From positions 1 to 12,932 of the forward strand of contig JAEZCB010000287.1 of NCBI GenBank assembly GCA_023412755.1: a stretch of DNA of 12,932 nt. Direction: 5' to 3'. The translations under genes and the position numbers were made by a program. Positions 1-7,307 of this stretch are shown here, piece by piece; position 1 is the first letter of the stretch; each line of letters opens with the position of its first letter. This DNA comes from Bacteroidota bacterium (lineage in GTDB: Bacteria > Bacteroidota > Bacteroidia > Flavobacteriales_F > PHOS-HE28). Below the pieces are notes generated by a model. The model made no database searches, was not told the origin of the DNA, and saw only the letters and a list, made by a program, of their open reading frames with translations.

Positions 1-848
1 CGATCGAGGCCTCCCTGAAACTCGCCAAGCGGATCACCGGCCGGGCGCAGCTGGCAGCCTGCCACAAAAGCTACCACGGCAGCACGCACGGCAGTTTGAG
101 CATCACCGGGAACGAAATAAAGAAATACCGGAACCGGCCGTTGCTTCCGGGTGTGGAATTCATCCACTTCAACAACGATGAGGATCTGAACCTGATCACG
201 GAACAGTTCGCCGCAGTGGTGGTGGAACCGATACAGGGTGATGCCGGTGTGCGCGTACCGCGCAAGGAATGGCTACAGGCTTTACGTGAACGTTGTGACA
301 GTACCGGCACCATGCTGATCTTCGATGAGGTGCAGACCGGCTTCGGACGCACAGGCTCGCTTTTCGCGTTCCAGAAGTATGAAGTGGAGCCCGACATTCT
401 GGTACTGGGAAAGGCGTTGGGTGGTGGTATGCCCATGGGTGCTTTTATCGCTTCGCGCGAGCGCATGCACCTGTTCACCCACGACCCTGTGTTGGGGCAC
501 ATCACTACTTTCGGCGGGCACCCGATCCCCTGTGTCGCGGGCCACGCGGCTTTGGAGGTGCTTCTGGAAGAGGACCTGGTGATCAACGCCATGGTGATGG
601 GCGGCCTATTCAAGGAACTGTTGCTCCACCCCGGTATCCTGGAGGTGCGCGGCGAGGGGCTTATGCTGGCGGTGGAACTGGGAGATGCTTCCATGGTGCA
701 GCGCGTGGTGAAAGGCGCCATGGACAAGGGCGTTCTTGGCTTCTGGTTCCTCTCCTGCCCCACCGCCTTCCGCCTTGCTCCCCCACTAACGATCAATGAA
801 GAACAGGTGCGGGAGGCTTGTGAAGTGATCATTGGTGAGCTGGGGTGA
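1..848 (+). CDS. Class III PLP-dependent aminotransferase (aspartate/acetylornithine aminotransferase family), 5'-truncated
   Basis: This is the C-terminal part of a fold-type I, class III aminotransferase, which moves an amino group between an amino acid and a keto acid using pyridoxal phosphate in the cytoplasm. The reading frame is open from base 3 with no stop, so the start lies upstream of the window. About 281 residues are present; the family is usually about 390-400, so roughly 110 are missing. Visible family motifs are the SYHGSTHG segment near the left end, EPIQGDAG, FDEVQTGFGRTG (Asp at 324-326 and Gln at 333-335 contact the cofactor), and LGKALGGGMPMG with the Schiff-base lysine at 411-413. 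The TTFGGHP block follows. The motifs do not decide the substrate: acetylornithine, ornithine, succinyl-diaminopimelate or related omega-amino acids are all possible. A start at the internal TTG at position 96 is ruled out because conserved sequence continues upstream of it. Confidence 0.93.
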   Translation, partial: IEASLKLAKRITGRAQLAACHKSYHGSTHGSLSITGNEIKKYRNRPLLPGVEFIHFNNDEDLNLITEQFAAVVVEPIQGDAGVRVPRKEWLQALRERCDSTGTMLIFDEVQTGFGRTGSLFAFQKYEVEPDILVLGKALGGGMPMGAFIASRERMHLFTHDPVLGHITTFGGHPIPCVAGHAALEVLLEEDLVINAMVMGGLFKELLLHPGILEVRGEGLMLAVELGDASMVQRVVKGAMDKGVLGFWFLSCPTAFRLAPPLTINEEQVREACEVIIGELG

Positions 849-1064
849 AAAAATTTCCGCGCATCCTATACGATCTTTTCGCTCCACCATTCACCCCTTC
901 CCCCTTAACTCCCATTTCCTGCCAAATGGCTCCGTTCCCTGGATATACATGTCCGTGGTCCGGGCCATCCTCCAGGAACCACATAAAAGCGTGAACTCGT
1001 TGGCGGTTGCTGCTTAACTTGGCGGCCTCCCTTGTTGCGGGAAGAAGATCGTAACCGTTTTACC

Positions 1065-3821
1065 ATGAAGAACCTCTTACTCGGACTAGCTGCCTTATTG
1101 ATCTCGCTTGGCCTACAAGCCCAGGAAGAACAAGTGCATAAATGCGGTACCGATGAATTGCGCCGGCGCATCATCGAAATGGACCCGACCTATCTGGAAC
1201 GTGAAGCCGCCTATGCTGAAGAGATCCGGCAGCTGATCGCCGCGAACACCCAGATGCGCGATGGTCATCCGTTGATCACTCTGCCAGTGGTGTTCCATGT
1301 GCTCCACCTGGGGGGCCGTGAGAATATTTCGGATGAACAGATCCTATCGGAATTGGAAGTGCTGAATCGGGACTTCCGGAACCTGAATCCTGACCTGGCC
1401 ACGGCGGTCCCCTATTACCAGGATATCTCCGAGGATGCCATGATCGAGTTCCGCCTGCCCACCATCGATCCGGATGGTTTTTGCACTACAGGCATTGAAC
1501 GCATCTACACCGTTGAAACGCTTCGCGGCGGTAGCGAGTCCAAACTCCGGCCATGGCCACGCAGCAAATACATAAACATCTGGGTCACGCATGTGATCGA
1601 TCGCGCCGGAAACGTTCTCGGCTATGCCACATTGCCTGGTTCCGCCGAAGGTCCGCTTCAGTTCACCGATGGGATCATGGTAAGGCATGAAGCCATTGGC
1701 ACAATGGGTACGGCCATACCTGCATGGGCTGGAACGCTTACCCATGAAATGGGCCACTTCCTCAACCTGCTGCACCTCTGGGGGCAGACCAATGACCCTG
1801 TGGTAGGTGACTGTGGGGATGATGGCGTGGAGGATACCCCGCTTACCAAAGGGCATAACAACTGTTCCAACCGTTTCTCCTACGTCTGCACTTCCACCAA
1901 CTTCTACAACAGCATGAATTTCAATGCTGTTACGCCAAGCTCGGGCAGCACCGACCCCTCTATAATGCCCAACCCGCGTGTGATCTATTTACAGGACACA
2001 TTGGGTATGGGAGTGGATTTCAATCCAATGGTGGCCGTGGGGGTTTCAAGCAATTCCGTTGCCGCTGGCGAATTCGCCTTCACAAATTGGGGCACCGGTG
2101 CTGAAGAAGGTGATACATATGCCGATCTCGATGGAACTCTGGACAATACCAAGTTCTATGAGTTCACTTTCTTCGTTCACCCCCAGGTGGCCATGCGCCC
2201 CACTCAATTGAAGTTCTCCGTGCGCCGTTCCGCCGATGGCCCCCGTACATTCTCCGTACAGCGGGGAGCATCAGGCAATCTGCCGATAGCTGGCGGGGCT
2301 GGTTCGGGTATCCAGAATCAAAGCGGCAACGTGGGTTTCTTCATGAACGATGATGAGGGCGGATGGGTCCACAATGTTTCGGTGAACTTGAATAATCCCC
2401 AGGCATCACAGGAACCTGTCACCATTCGCTTCTATGCCTGGAATGCCGAAAGTGAAGACGGTGTTTTCGCGATCGACAATGTTCAACTGGAAGGTGATTT
2501 TGGTGAGATCGAGAATGTGGAGAACTACATGGAGTACGCATTCTGTTCCAAGATGTTCACCCAGGGACAAGTGGACCGCATGCGCGCAGCACTGACCTCA
2601 CCAGCGGGCGAAAGAAGCTCACTTGGCCTGGAGACCACGCTACAAGCGACAGGGATCGCTGACGGTTTTCAGATGGTATGCCCGCCTGTAGCTGATTTTT
2701 ATGCGAATACCGGTGCTCCCAGCTTCGCTGATCCAGCGATACCTTATCCAGGCATGACATGCACGGGCAATCAGGTACAATTCCGGGATAATTCCCGCGG
2801 AGGCGTTCCCACCTCATGGTCCTGGACATTCCAGGATGGTGTGCCGGCCACTTCGGACCAGCGTAACCCGATCGTGACATTCGATGTACCCGGCTGGAAG
2901 CAGGTGACACTCACCGTGGGCAACGAGCATGGCACGAACTCGATCACCAAGGATTTCGCCATTCATATCGGCAACTCGGAAGAAGCGATGCCAGGCCTTT
3001 TCCATCAAAGCTTTGAACAGGATTGGGGGATCTGGCCATTCATTTCGTGGAACTATGAAAGGAACCACACGTTCTTCGATCGCTATGTGGGTGCTGGCCA
3101 TACCGGGAATGCTTGTGTGCGTCTGAACTCAGGTGATCGGGACTTCTTTGATTACGTGGATTTCAACAACTCCACCGATATCGATGAGTTGATCACGCCG
3201 AACTTGAACCTGGTGGGTCTATCCGATGCCACGCTTTCCTTCTGGTACTCCTATTCCACGCAAACCAATACGTTGGAGGATGTGACCGAAGAACTGCATA
3301 TCCAGCGCAGCCTGGATTGTGGCCGTACCTGGAGCTGGATCGGAACACAGAACAACAGCACGATCGGTAAGGCTGATCTGATCACCAACGGCAACTCCCA
3401 GGTGCCCACGCAGTGGAAATTCAAGAGCTACAACCTGACCAACAACCTGCTGGGGCCGAACGTGCGTTTCCGCTTCCGTTTCATCTCCAGCGCGTTCTCG
3501 AACCACTTGTTCATCGATGACATCAACATCGGTGGCCCGGTAGGTATGGCCGATGCCACAGGGAATACGCCGATGACGATCTTCCCGAATCCTACGAATG
3601 ACCACTTCTACGTTCAGATGGAAGGCATGGAACAGCATGCCACCGAGGTAACGCTGATGGATGGCCGTGGTGCTGTGGTATACAGCGCGGTGCTATCCGC
3701 CAAGGGCGAGAATGGCCTGCTCATCAGCAGCCGTGAACTTGGCCTCGCCGATGGTCTCTACGTGATCCGTGTATCGAACGAGCTGGGCACGAGCACCCAA
3801 AAGCTGATGGTCGGGAACTAG
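1065..3821 (+). CDS. Secreted M43 (cytophagalysin/pappalysin-type) zinc metalloprotease with PKD domain and T9SS type A sorting domain
   Basis: This encodes a 918-residue exported protease. The ATG at 1065 is chosen because it directly begins a signal peptide (MKNLLLGLAALLISLGLQA, likely cut after Ala19); the frame opens earlier at 1032 but that adds only polar residues. The zinc site HEMGHFLNLLH is at residues 227-237 (His227, 231, 237; catalytic Glu228), followed by the GD...DTP region typical of M43. The canonical Met-turn block NYMEYAFCSKMFTQGQ has Met489. Residues about 306-478 between them resemble a beta-sandwich domain (see findings). A PKD domain follows at about 562-636 (SWSWTFQDG, then VTLTVGNEHG), then a jelly-roll/MAM-like segment at about 645-826 ending in FIDDINIGG. 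Residues 837-918 form the type A sorting domain (IFPNPTNDHF ... LADGLYVIRV), which sends the protein through the type IX system to the cell surface or medium. The substrate is unknown. Confidence 0.93.
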   Translation: MKNLLLGLAALLISLGLQAQEEQVHKCGTDELRRRIIEMDPTYLEREAAYAEEIRQLIAANTQMRDGHPLITLPVVFHVLHLGGRENISDEQILSELEVLNRDFRNLNPDLATAVPYYQDISEDAMIEFRLPTIDPDGFCTTGIERIYTVETLRGGSESKLRPWPRSKYINIWVTHVIDRAGNVLGYATLPGSAEGPLQFTDGIMVRHEAIGTMGTAIPAWAGTLTHEMGHFLNLLHLWGQTNDPVVGDCGDDGVEDTPLTKGHNNCSNRFSYVCTSTNFYNSMNFNAVTPSSGSTDPSIMPNPRVIYLQDTLGMGVDFNPMVAVGVSSNSVAAGEFAFTNWGTGAEEGDTYADLDGTLDNTKFYEFTFFVHPQVAMRPTQLKFSVRRSADGPRTFSVQRGASGNLPIAGGAGSGIQNQSGNVGFFMNDDEGGWVHNVSVNLNNPQASQEPVTIRFYAWNAESEDGVFAIDNVQLEGDFGEIENVENYMEYAFCSKMFTQGQVDRMRAALTSPAGERSSLGLETTLQATGIADGFQMVCPPVADFYANTGAPSFADPAIPYPGMTCTGNQVQFRDNSRGGVPTSWSWTFQDGVPATSDQRNPIVTFDVPGWKQVTLTVGNEHGTNSITKDFAIHIGNSEEAMPGLFHQSFEQDWGIWPFISWNYERNHTFFDRYVGAGHTGNACVRLNSGDRDFFDYVDFNNSTDIDELITPNLNLVGLSDATLSFWYSYSTQTNTLEDVTEELHIQRSLDCGRTWSWIGTQNNSTIGKADLITNGNSQVPTQWKFKSYNLTNNLLGPNVRFRFRFISSAFSNHLFIDDINIGGPVGMADATGNTPMTIFPNPTNDHFYVQMEGMEQHATEVTLMDGRGAVVYSAVLSAKGENGLLISSRELGLADGLYVIRVSNELGTSTQKLMVGN

Positions 3822-3836
3822 TTCCCAAATGATCCG

Positions 3837-3866
3837 AAAAAGGGCCGCCAGTGGCGGCCCTTTTTT
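3837..3866. terminator. Bidirectional intrinsic terminator between convergent genes
   Basis: An 8-bp perfect stem, GGGCCGCC (3842-3849) with GGCGGCCC (3853-3860), closes the three-base loop AGT. It is preceded by five A (3837-3841) and followed by six T (3861-3866), so it can act in both directions. It lies 15 bases after the metalloprotease stop and just beyond the stop of the CoA-binding gene that faces it, so one hairpin can end both transcripts. Confidence 0.9.
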
Positions 3867-3878
3867 ATTTGCACCATT

Positions 3879-4244
3879 TCAATAGGTGCCGGCCGATAGC
3901 ATCACCAGTGTACAACCGATCACCGTCTCCACACCCGCCTCTTCGGCCTCGTGCTGGAATCCCAGATCCTCGGTACCCGGATTGAAGATGATCCGCTTCG
4001 GCCGCAATGCAAGGAGCTTGCTTTGCCAGGGGCCTTGATTATGGGGATTCATATACAATGTTACCGTGTGCACCTGCACACCTTCAGGTATGCTGGTATG
4101 GATCATCACATCGTCGATCTGTCCGGATCGTGCCCCCACTGCTACTACATCATGGCCGAATTGCCGAAGCTTACGTACGGCCAGATTCGCGTAGCGATCG
4201 GGCCGTTCGGTAGCACCCAATACCAATGTTGTCTTTCCTGACAT
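3879..4244 (-). CDS. CoA-binding domain protein (CoA_binding_2 / YccU-like)
   Basis: This is a 121-residue single-domain Rossmann-fold protein of the CoA-binding type, the same nucleotide-binding unit found in succinyl-CoA synthetase alpha subunits but here standing alone. The N-terminal beta-loop is VLGATERPDRYANLAV (residues about 8-23), followed by VVAVG and then the PHNQGPW segment. The C-terminal half has IIFNPGTED and VIGCTLVML, both typical of the small YccU-like family. Its length matches the family (about 120-140). The protein is cytoplasmic and probably binds CoA or an acyl-CoA; no reaction is known for most members. It lies 39 bases downstream of, and in the same direction as, the OlsF-like acyltransferase gene, so the two are probably cotranscribed. 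A link to acyl-CoA handling is possible but is only inferred from this position. Confidence 0.88.
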   Translation of the reverse strand: MSGKTTLVLGATERPDRYANLAVRKLRQFGHDVVAVGARSGQIDDVMIHTSIPEGVQVHTVTLYMNPHNQGPWQSKLLALRPKRIIFNPGTEDLGFQHEAEEAGVETVIGCTLVMLSAGTY

Positions 4245-4283
4245 GGAAGAACAAAGATCGTTCAGGTGAAGGCGTTGGCACCA

Positions 4284-6035
4284 TCAGGGTCCATCCATTC
4301 CCCTTTTAAGATCCTCGATGGTCCGCGATGGCACCTTGGCAAGATCCAGCACGATGAAGCCATCCAGTGCATCATTGAATCGCGGATCCCGATTGAAGCC
4401 GATCACCTTGCCGTTGAGCAGAATGTATTTCTTCAGCAGAACAGGGAGCGCCTTTTCCTTTGGATCTATATCCGCGATCAATCTGTCCATCTTCTTCAAG
4501 TCCGCGTTGGACGCCTGCACCAGCGTTTCCCTCTCCTCCCGATCCTTCTTCACCTTGAACCGGTTGCGCGGTGAAACGAACTTGGCGAGAACGGGATCGC
4601 AATGGTGTTGCTCCACGAAGTTCATGATGAGGGCTCGTGAATACCTGCTATAATTGCTGCTGATACTCACAGGCCCGATCAGGTACCGCATCTGCGGGTT
4701 GGCCGTAACGTGCAACAATAGGCCACGCCAAAGCATGTACAAAGGCAGGCGCTGTTTCTGGTGTTCCAGGGAGATGAAGGAACGGCCCAATTCGAAACTC
4801 CGCCGCAGGATCTTGTCCATCTGCCGGTCCATGCGGAACAGCGTGTAAGTGTAGAAACCGCGTTTGCCATATCGCGCCATGATCCTTCGGCCATCGCCAA
4901 TGCGGTATGATCCCGCAAGGCATTTCCGCTCTTTGTCCCACAGGAACAGGTGATCGTAATAGATGTCGAATTCATCGAGATCCAGAGCCTTGTTCGTACC
5001 CTCACCCACGGCACGAAAGGTGATCTCCCTGCACCGGCCGATCTCGCGAAGCACATTCGGTATACGGTGGCTGGGAGCCAGAAAAAGATCGAATTCGCCT
5101 TGTGAATTGAGTTTCAGGTCCTGTATGGCATCCAGTTCCTTTTCCAATTCCGCTACCGGTATGGGATCGATGACCTCCTTCGGCCGGTTGGGAAACCGCA
5201 GGGGCTGGAATAGATCGCGGCGCACCTGGAGACCACTGCCCAGGGCATAGGTCTTCGCACGGAGATAGCGGGCCAGTTGCTCCGCGCTGTTGAAGGCCTG
5301 GGTTTCCACCGCAGGGATCGGTTTGCCTATCCGCATCTTCACGGAACGGCCACGCATGCGCATCATTTCCTTGGGCAGTGCCAACGTTCGCAAGCTGGGA
5401 TGGATCATTCCCAACATCTGGAAAATAAAGCTGTTGGCCCCATCGAACCACACCGGGACCACCGGCACCTGTAGATGTTGGACAAGCTTGATCGCTGGCA
5501 ATTTCCACCGCGGATCCGCCACCTGCCTGGTACCGGTATGCCAGCTGCTTACCTCACCTGCGGGAAAAACGGCCAACGCACCACCAGCCCTGACATGCTC
5601 CATGGCCTGGCGCATGCCTTGAAAACTGCTCCGCGAAGTGATCTCTTCGAAGGGATTGACACCGATGAATCGATCACGCAAGGGCTCCAGTTGCTGCAGC
5701 AGAAAATTGGCCATCACCTTCAGGTCCGGCCTCATACTGGCAAGCACATGCACCAAAGCCAATCCATCAATGGCACCGTATGGATGATTGGCAACGAAGA
5801 GGAGGCCACCTTCTCCTGGTATGTTCGTCAGATCCTCTTGAGCAACATCCAACTCCAGGTCCAGGTTGCGGAACACACCGGCCACGAATTCAAGATCATG
5901 CAACCCATCCAGAGTATGATAGAATTTCTCCAGTCTCTTGAGGCCGCTGACCTCGGTGAGCAAAGTGATCCGGGGATCACCTGGCCGCATGTGACTGGCC
6001 TTCGCCAACTCCTCCGGACGTACAAGCCTTTTCAT
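4284..6035 (-). CDS. Fused acyltransferase: N-terminal PlsC/OlsA-like O-acyltransferase plus C-terminal OlsB-like N-acyltransferase (OlsF-like)
   Basis: This 583-residue protein has two acyltransferase halves. Residues about 60-275 resemble lysophospholipid acyltransferases: the catalytic HX4D box is NHPYGAID (His84, Asp90), with VFPAGE at 156-161 and a VPVVPVWFDG strand at 190-199. Residues about 290-500 resemble the OlsB/hemolysin-type N-acyltransferase fold (FDLFLAPSHRI, EITFRAVGEG, DLDEFDIYYDHLFLWD, LAGSYRIG, ELGRSFI, YLIGPVSIS). The same architecture is known from OlsF, which makes ornithine lipid in two steps: the C-terminal half joins a 3-hydroxy fatty acid to the amine, and the N-terminal half esterifies its hydroxyl group. 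In Bacteroidota the head group may instead be glycine or another amino acid (GlsA/GlsB activity). The C-terminal 80 residues are basic and helical and not assigned. The protein probably acts at the inner face of the cytoplasmic membrane. It is co-directional with its neighbours on both sides. Confidence 0.85.
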   Translation of the reverse strand: MKRLVRPEELAKASHMRPGDPRITLLTEVSGLKRLEKFYHTLDGLHDLEFVAGVFRNLDLELDVAQEDLTNIPGEGGLLFVANHPYGAIDGLALVHVLASMRPDLKVMANFLLQQLEPLRDRFIGVNPFEEITSRSSFQGMRQAMEHVRAGGALAVFPAGEVSSWHTGTRQVADPRWKLPAIKLVQHLQVPVVPVWFDGANSFIFQMLGMIHPSLRTLALPKEMMRMRGRSVKMRIGKPIPAVETQAFNSAEQLARYLRAKTYALGSGLQVRRDLFQPLRFPNRPKEVIDPIPVAELEKELDAIQDLKLNSQGEFDLFLAPSHRIPNVLREIGRCREITFRAVGEGTNKALDLDEFDIYYDHLFLWDKERKCLAGSYRIGDGRRIMARYGKRGFYTYTLFRMDRQMDKILRRSFELGRSFISLEHQKQRLPLYMLWRGLLLHVTANPQMRYLIGPVSISSNYSRYSRALIMNFVEQHHCDPVLAKFVSPRNRFKVKKDREERETLVQASNADLKKMDRLIADIDPKEKALPVLLKKYILLNGKVIGFNRDPRFNDALDGFIVLDLAKVPSRTIEDLKRGMDGP

Positions 6036-6117
6036 AGATCGTCCTGCGAATGTACCCGTATCGCCGGTACCTCCAAGGACAGGGATCTTGCTAATAAAAG
6101 CTTCGGGAGCGCATCAC

Positions 6118-7065
6118 TCAAACTTCCAGGATACCTACGATGCGCTCGTTCATCAACTCCCCCCCTGGGTAATGGCGGGTATAGTCCAGATTGATCCAAT
6201 GCTGGCCATCGGCATCGGTATGGTGGTATAGCGGCGCATCGCCCACCTCACGCGAGAAAAGAACCTTTCGGATCAAATACGCGGCGCGTTCCAATTTGGC
6301 ATCATCGCCGATCTTCATCTCAGGATAGATATGGCCTTCCGTGCGAACCAGGCGCACCTCACCGCCGATCGCCTTGATCATGGCCGCCATCATGACAGCA
6401 TGATCATCGCAATCTCCGGCCATGAGCTCGAGGCTTTCTATGGGCGGCGCGAAGTATTCGCCACCCTTGACATCCGATACATATTTCCAATTATGGTTGA
6501 TCTCCTTGAAGATCGAGAAGGACTGCACCAAAGTGAATTCATCACTTTGGATGGGCACCTTGGAGAAGTTCTTGGTGGCCATCCGTACGGCGGCCCTCCT
6601 CACCTCCGGATCTGGCCGTATGATCAATTCACGCAACTTCTCGGCATCATGGAATGGCTTCAACTTATGGGAGGCCAACGGCACATGCACGGTGGTTTCC
6701 CGGAGCGATGTGAGAAACTCCGCATAATCACTGTACATGCGGCCGAAGGTGTATGTACCTGTTAGGGTGGTAACGGTAATGGCCAGCATGCCTATGATCA
6801 ACACCGTGTACACCAGCATCTGGAATTTACGCACGAGCACAATGAAAGCCACCAGGATCAAAATGAAGGTGAACGCATGATCGATCCTGATCCCATCGCC
6901 CAGCGGCAGCCAGAGTTCAGGTACGAAAGGGTATAGTATGATGAATAGCGGCAGTGTCAACAGCAATGCCACGAGATAAACGATCACGGCATGGGCAAGG
7001 CCGCTGCCCGTATCGGCCACGCGATCATGGTGGCCATGGTGTTCGTGATGTTGCAAGGGTGTCAT
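6118..7065 (-). CDS. Membrane-anchored transglutaminase-like domain protein
   Basis: This is a 315-residue protein with a histidine-rich N-terminus (six His among residues 6-13), three hydrophobic segments (about 23-47, 63-79 and 83-103), and a soluble C-terminal domain of the transglutaminase-like, papain-fold type. The likely catalytic triad is Cys219 in AGDCDDHAVMMAAM, His245 in EGHIYPE, and Asp294 in INLDYTRHYPGG. GDC followed by an acidic residue and a helix leading into a GxVRLV strand is the usual core of bacterial transglutaminase-like proteases. The stretch between His and Asp (49 residues) is longer than usual. No substrate can be assigned; peptide or protein cleavage or cross-linking at the envelope is an inference. 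The stop lies 82 bases before the OlsF-like start on the same strand, with no terminator between them, so read-through is possible. Confidence 0.82.
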   Translation of the reverse strand: MTPLQHHEHHGHHDRVADTGSGLAHAVIVYLVALLLTLPLFIILYPFVPELWLPLGDGIRIDHAFTFILILVAFIVLVRKFQMLVYTVLIIGMLAITVTTLTGTYTFGRMYSDYAEFLTSLRETTVHVPLASHKLKPFHDAEKLRELIIRPDPEVRRAAVRMATKNFSKVPIQSDEFTLVQSFSIFKEINHNWKYVSDVKGGEYFAPPIESLELMAGDCDDHAVMMAAMIKAIGGEVRLVRTEGHIYPEMKIGDDAKLERAAYLIRKVLFSREVGDAPLYHHTDADGQHWINLDYTRHYPGGELMNERIVGILEV

Positions 7066-7271
7066 GATCCTTCTTCCGGCCAGGGCTTGTAATGGTGCAA
7101 CGATCGCTTGACAAGATCCGTACTGATCGCCGATCCGTCCAAAGGTGCGCTTATCTCCTTAACAGCATTTAACGCACTCCCGGATCAAAGGTTTTAGGCG
7201 ACGAAACAACGCATGGGCCAGACGGATCTTCATCCATGACCGATCGTTGATAGTGCCCCCGATAGTATCTC

Positions 7272-7301
7272 TTGCATGCGCGGACCATGCGGATAGATTT
7301 G
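7272..7301 (+). promoter_or_regulatory. Bacteroidota-type promoter of the M23 peptidase gene (TTG-N19-TAnnTTTG)
   Basis: TTG at 7272-7274 is followed by a 19-base spacer and then TAGATTTG at 7294-7301, an exact match to the TAnnTTTG element at -7 used by the Bacteroidota primary sigma factor, with the usual 17-23 base spacing. Transcription would begin a few bases past 7301, at or just before the ATG codons at 7308 and 7311. This argues against the upstream TTG/ATG starts at 7272 and 7287 and implies little or no 5' leader. Confidence 0.7.
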
Positions 7302-7307
7302 CCGCCC

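Noticed and set aside
71..832. 253-residue frame on the minus strand opposite the aminotransferase
   Set aside because: It is antisense to a gene with clear catalytic motifs and its translation is Ser/Pro/Arg-rich without any recognisable domain.
832..1064. Possible small gene (832-1017, +) and promoter before the metalloprotease
   Set aside because: The 61-residue translation has no coherent pattern and overlaps the aminotransferase end. No TAnnTTTG box with proper spacing was found; TAACTTGG (1015-1022) is a one-mismatch match without a -33 partner.
1344..1856. 170-residue minus-strand frame inside the metalloprotease gene
   Set aside because: It runs antisense to the signal-bearing, zinc-motif-containing protease frame; the translation shows no domain or signal.
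5475..6194. 239-residue plus-strand frame opposite the OlsF-like gene
   Set aside because: It is antisense to strong acyltransferase motifs on the minus strand and spans two genes and the gap between them.
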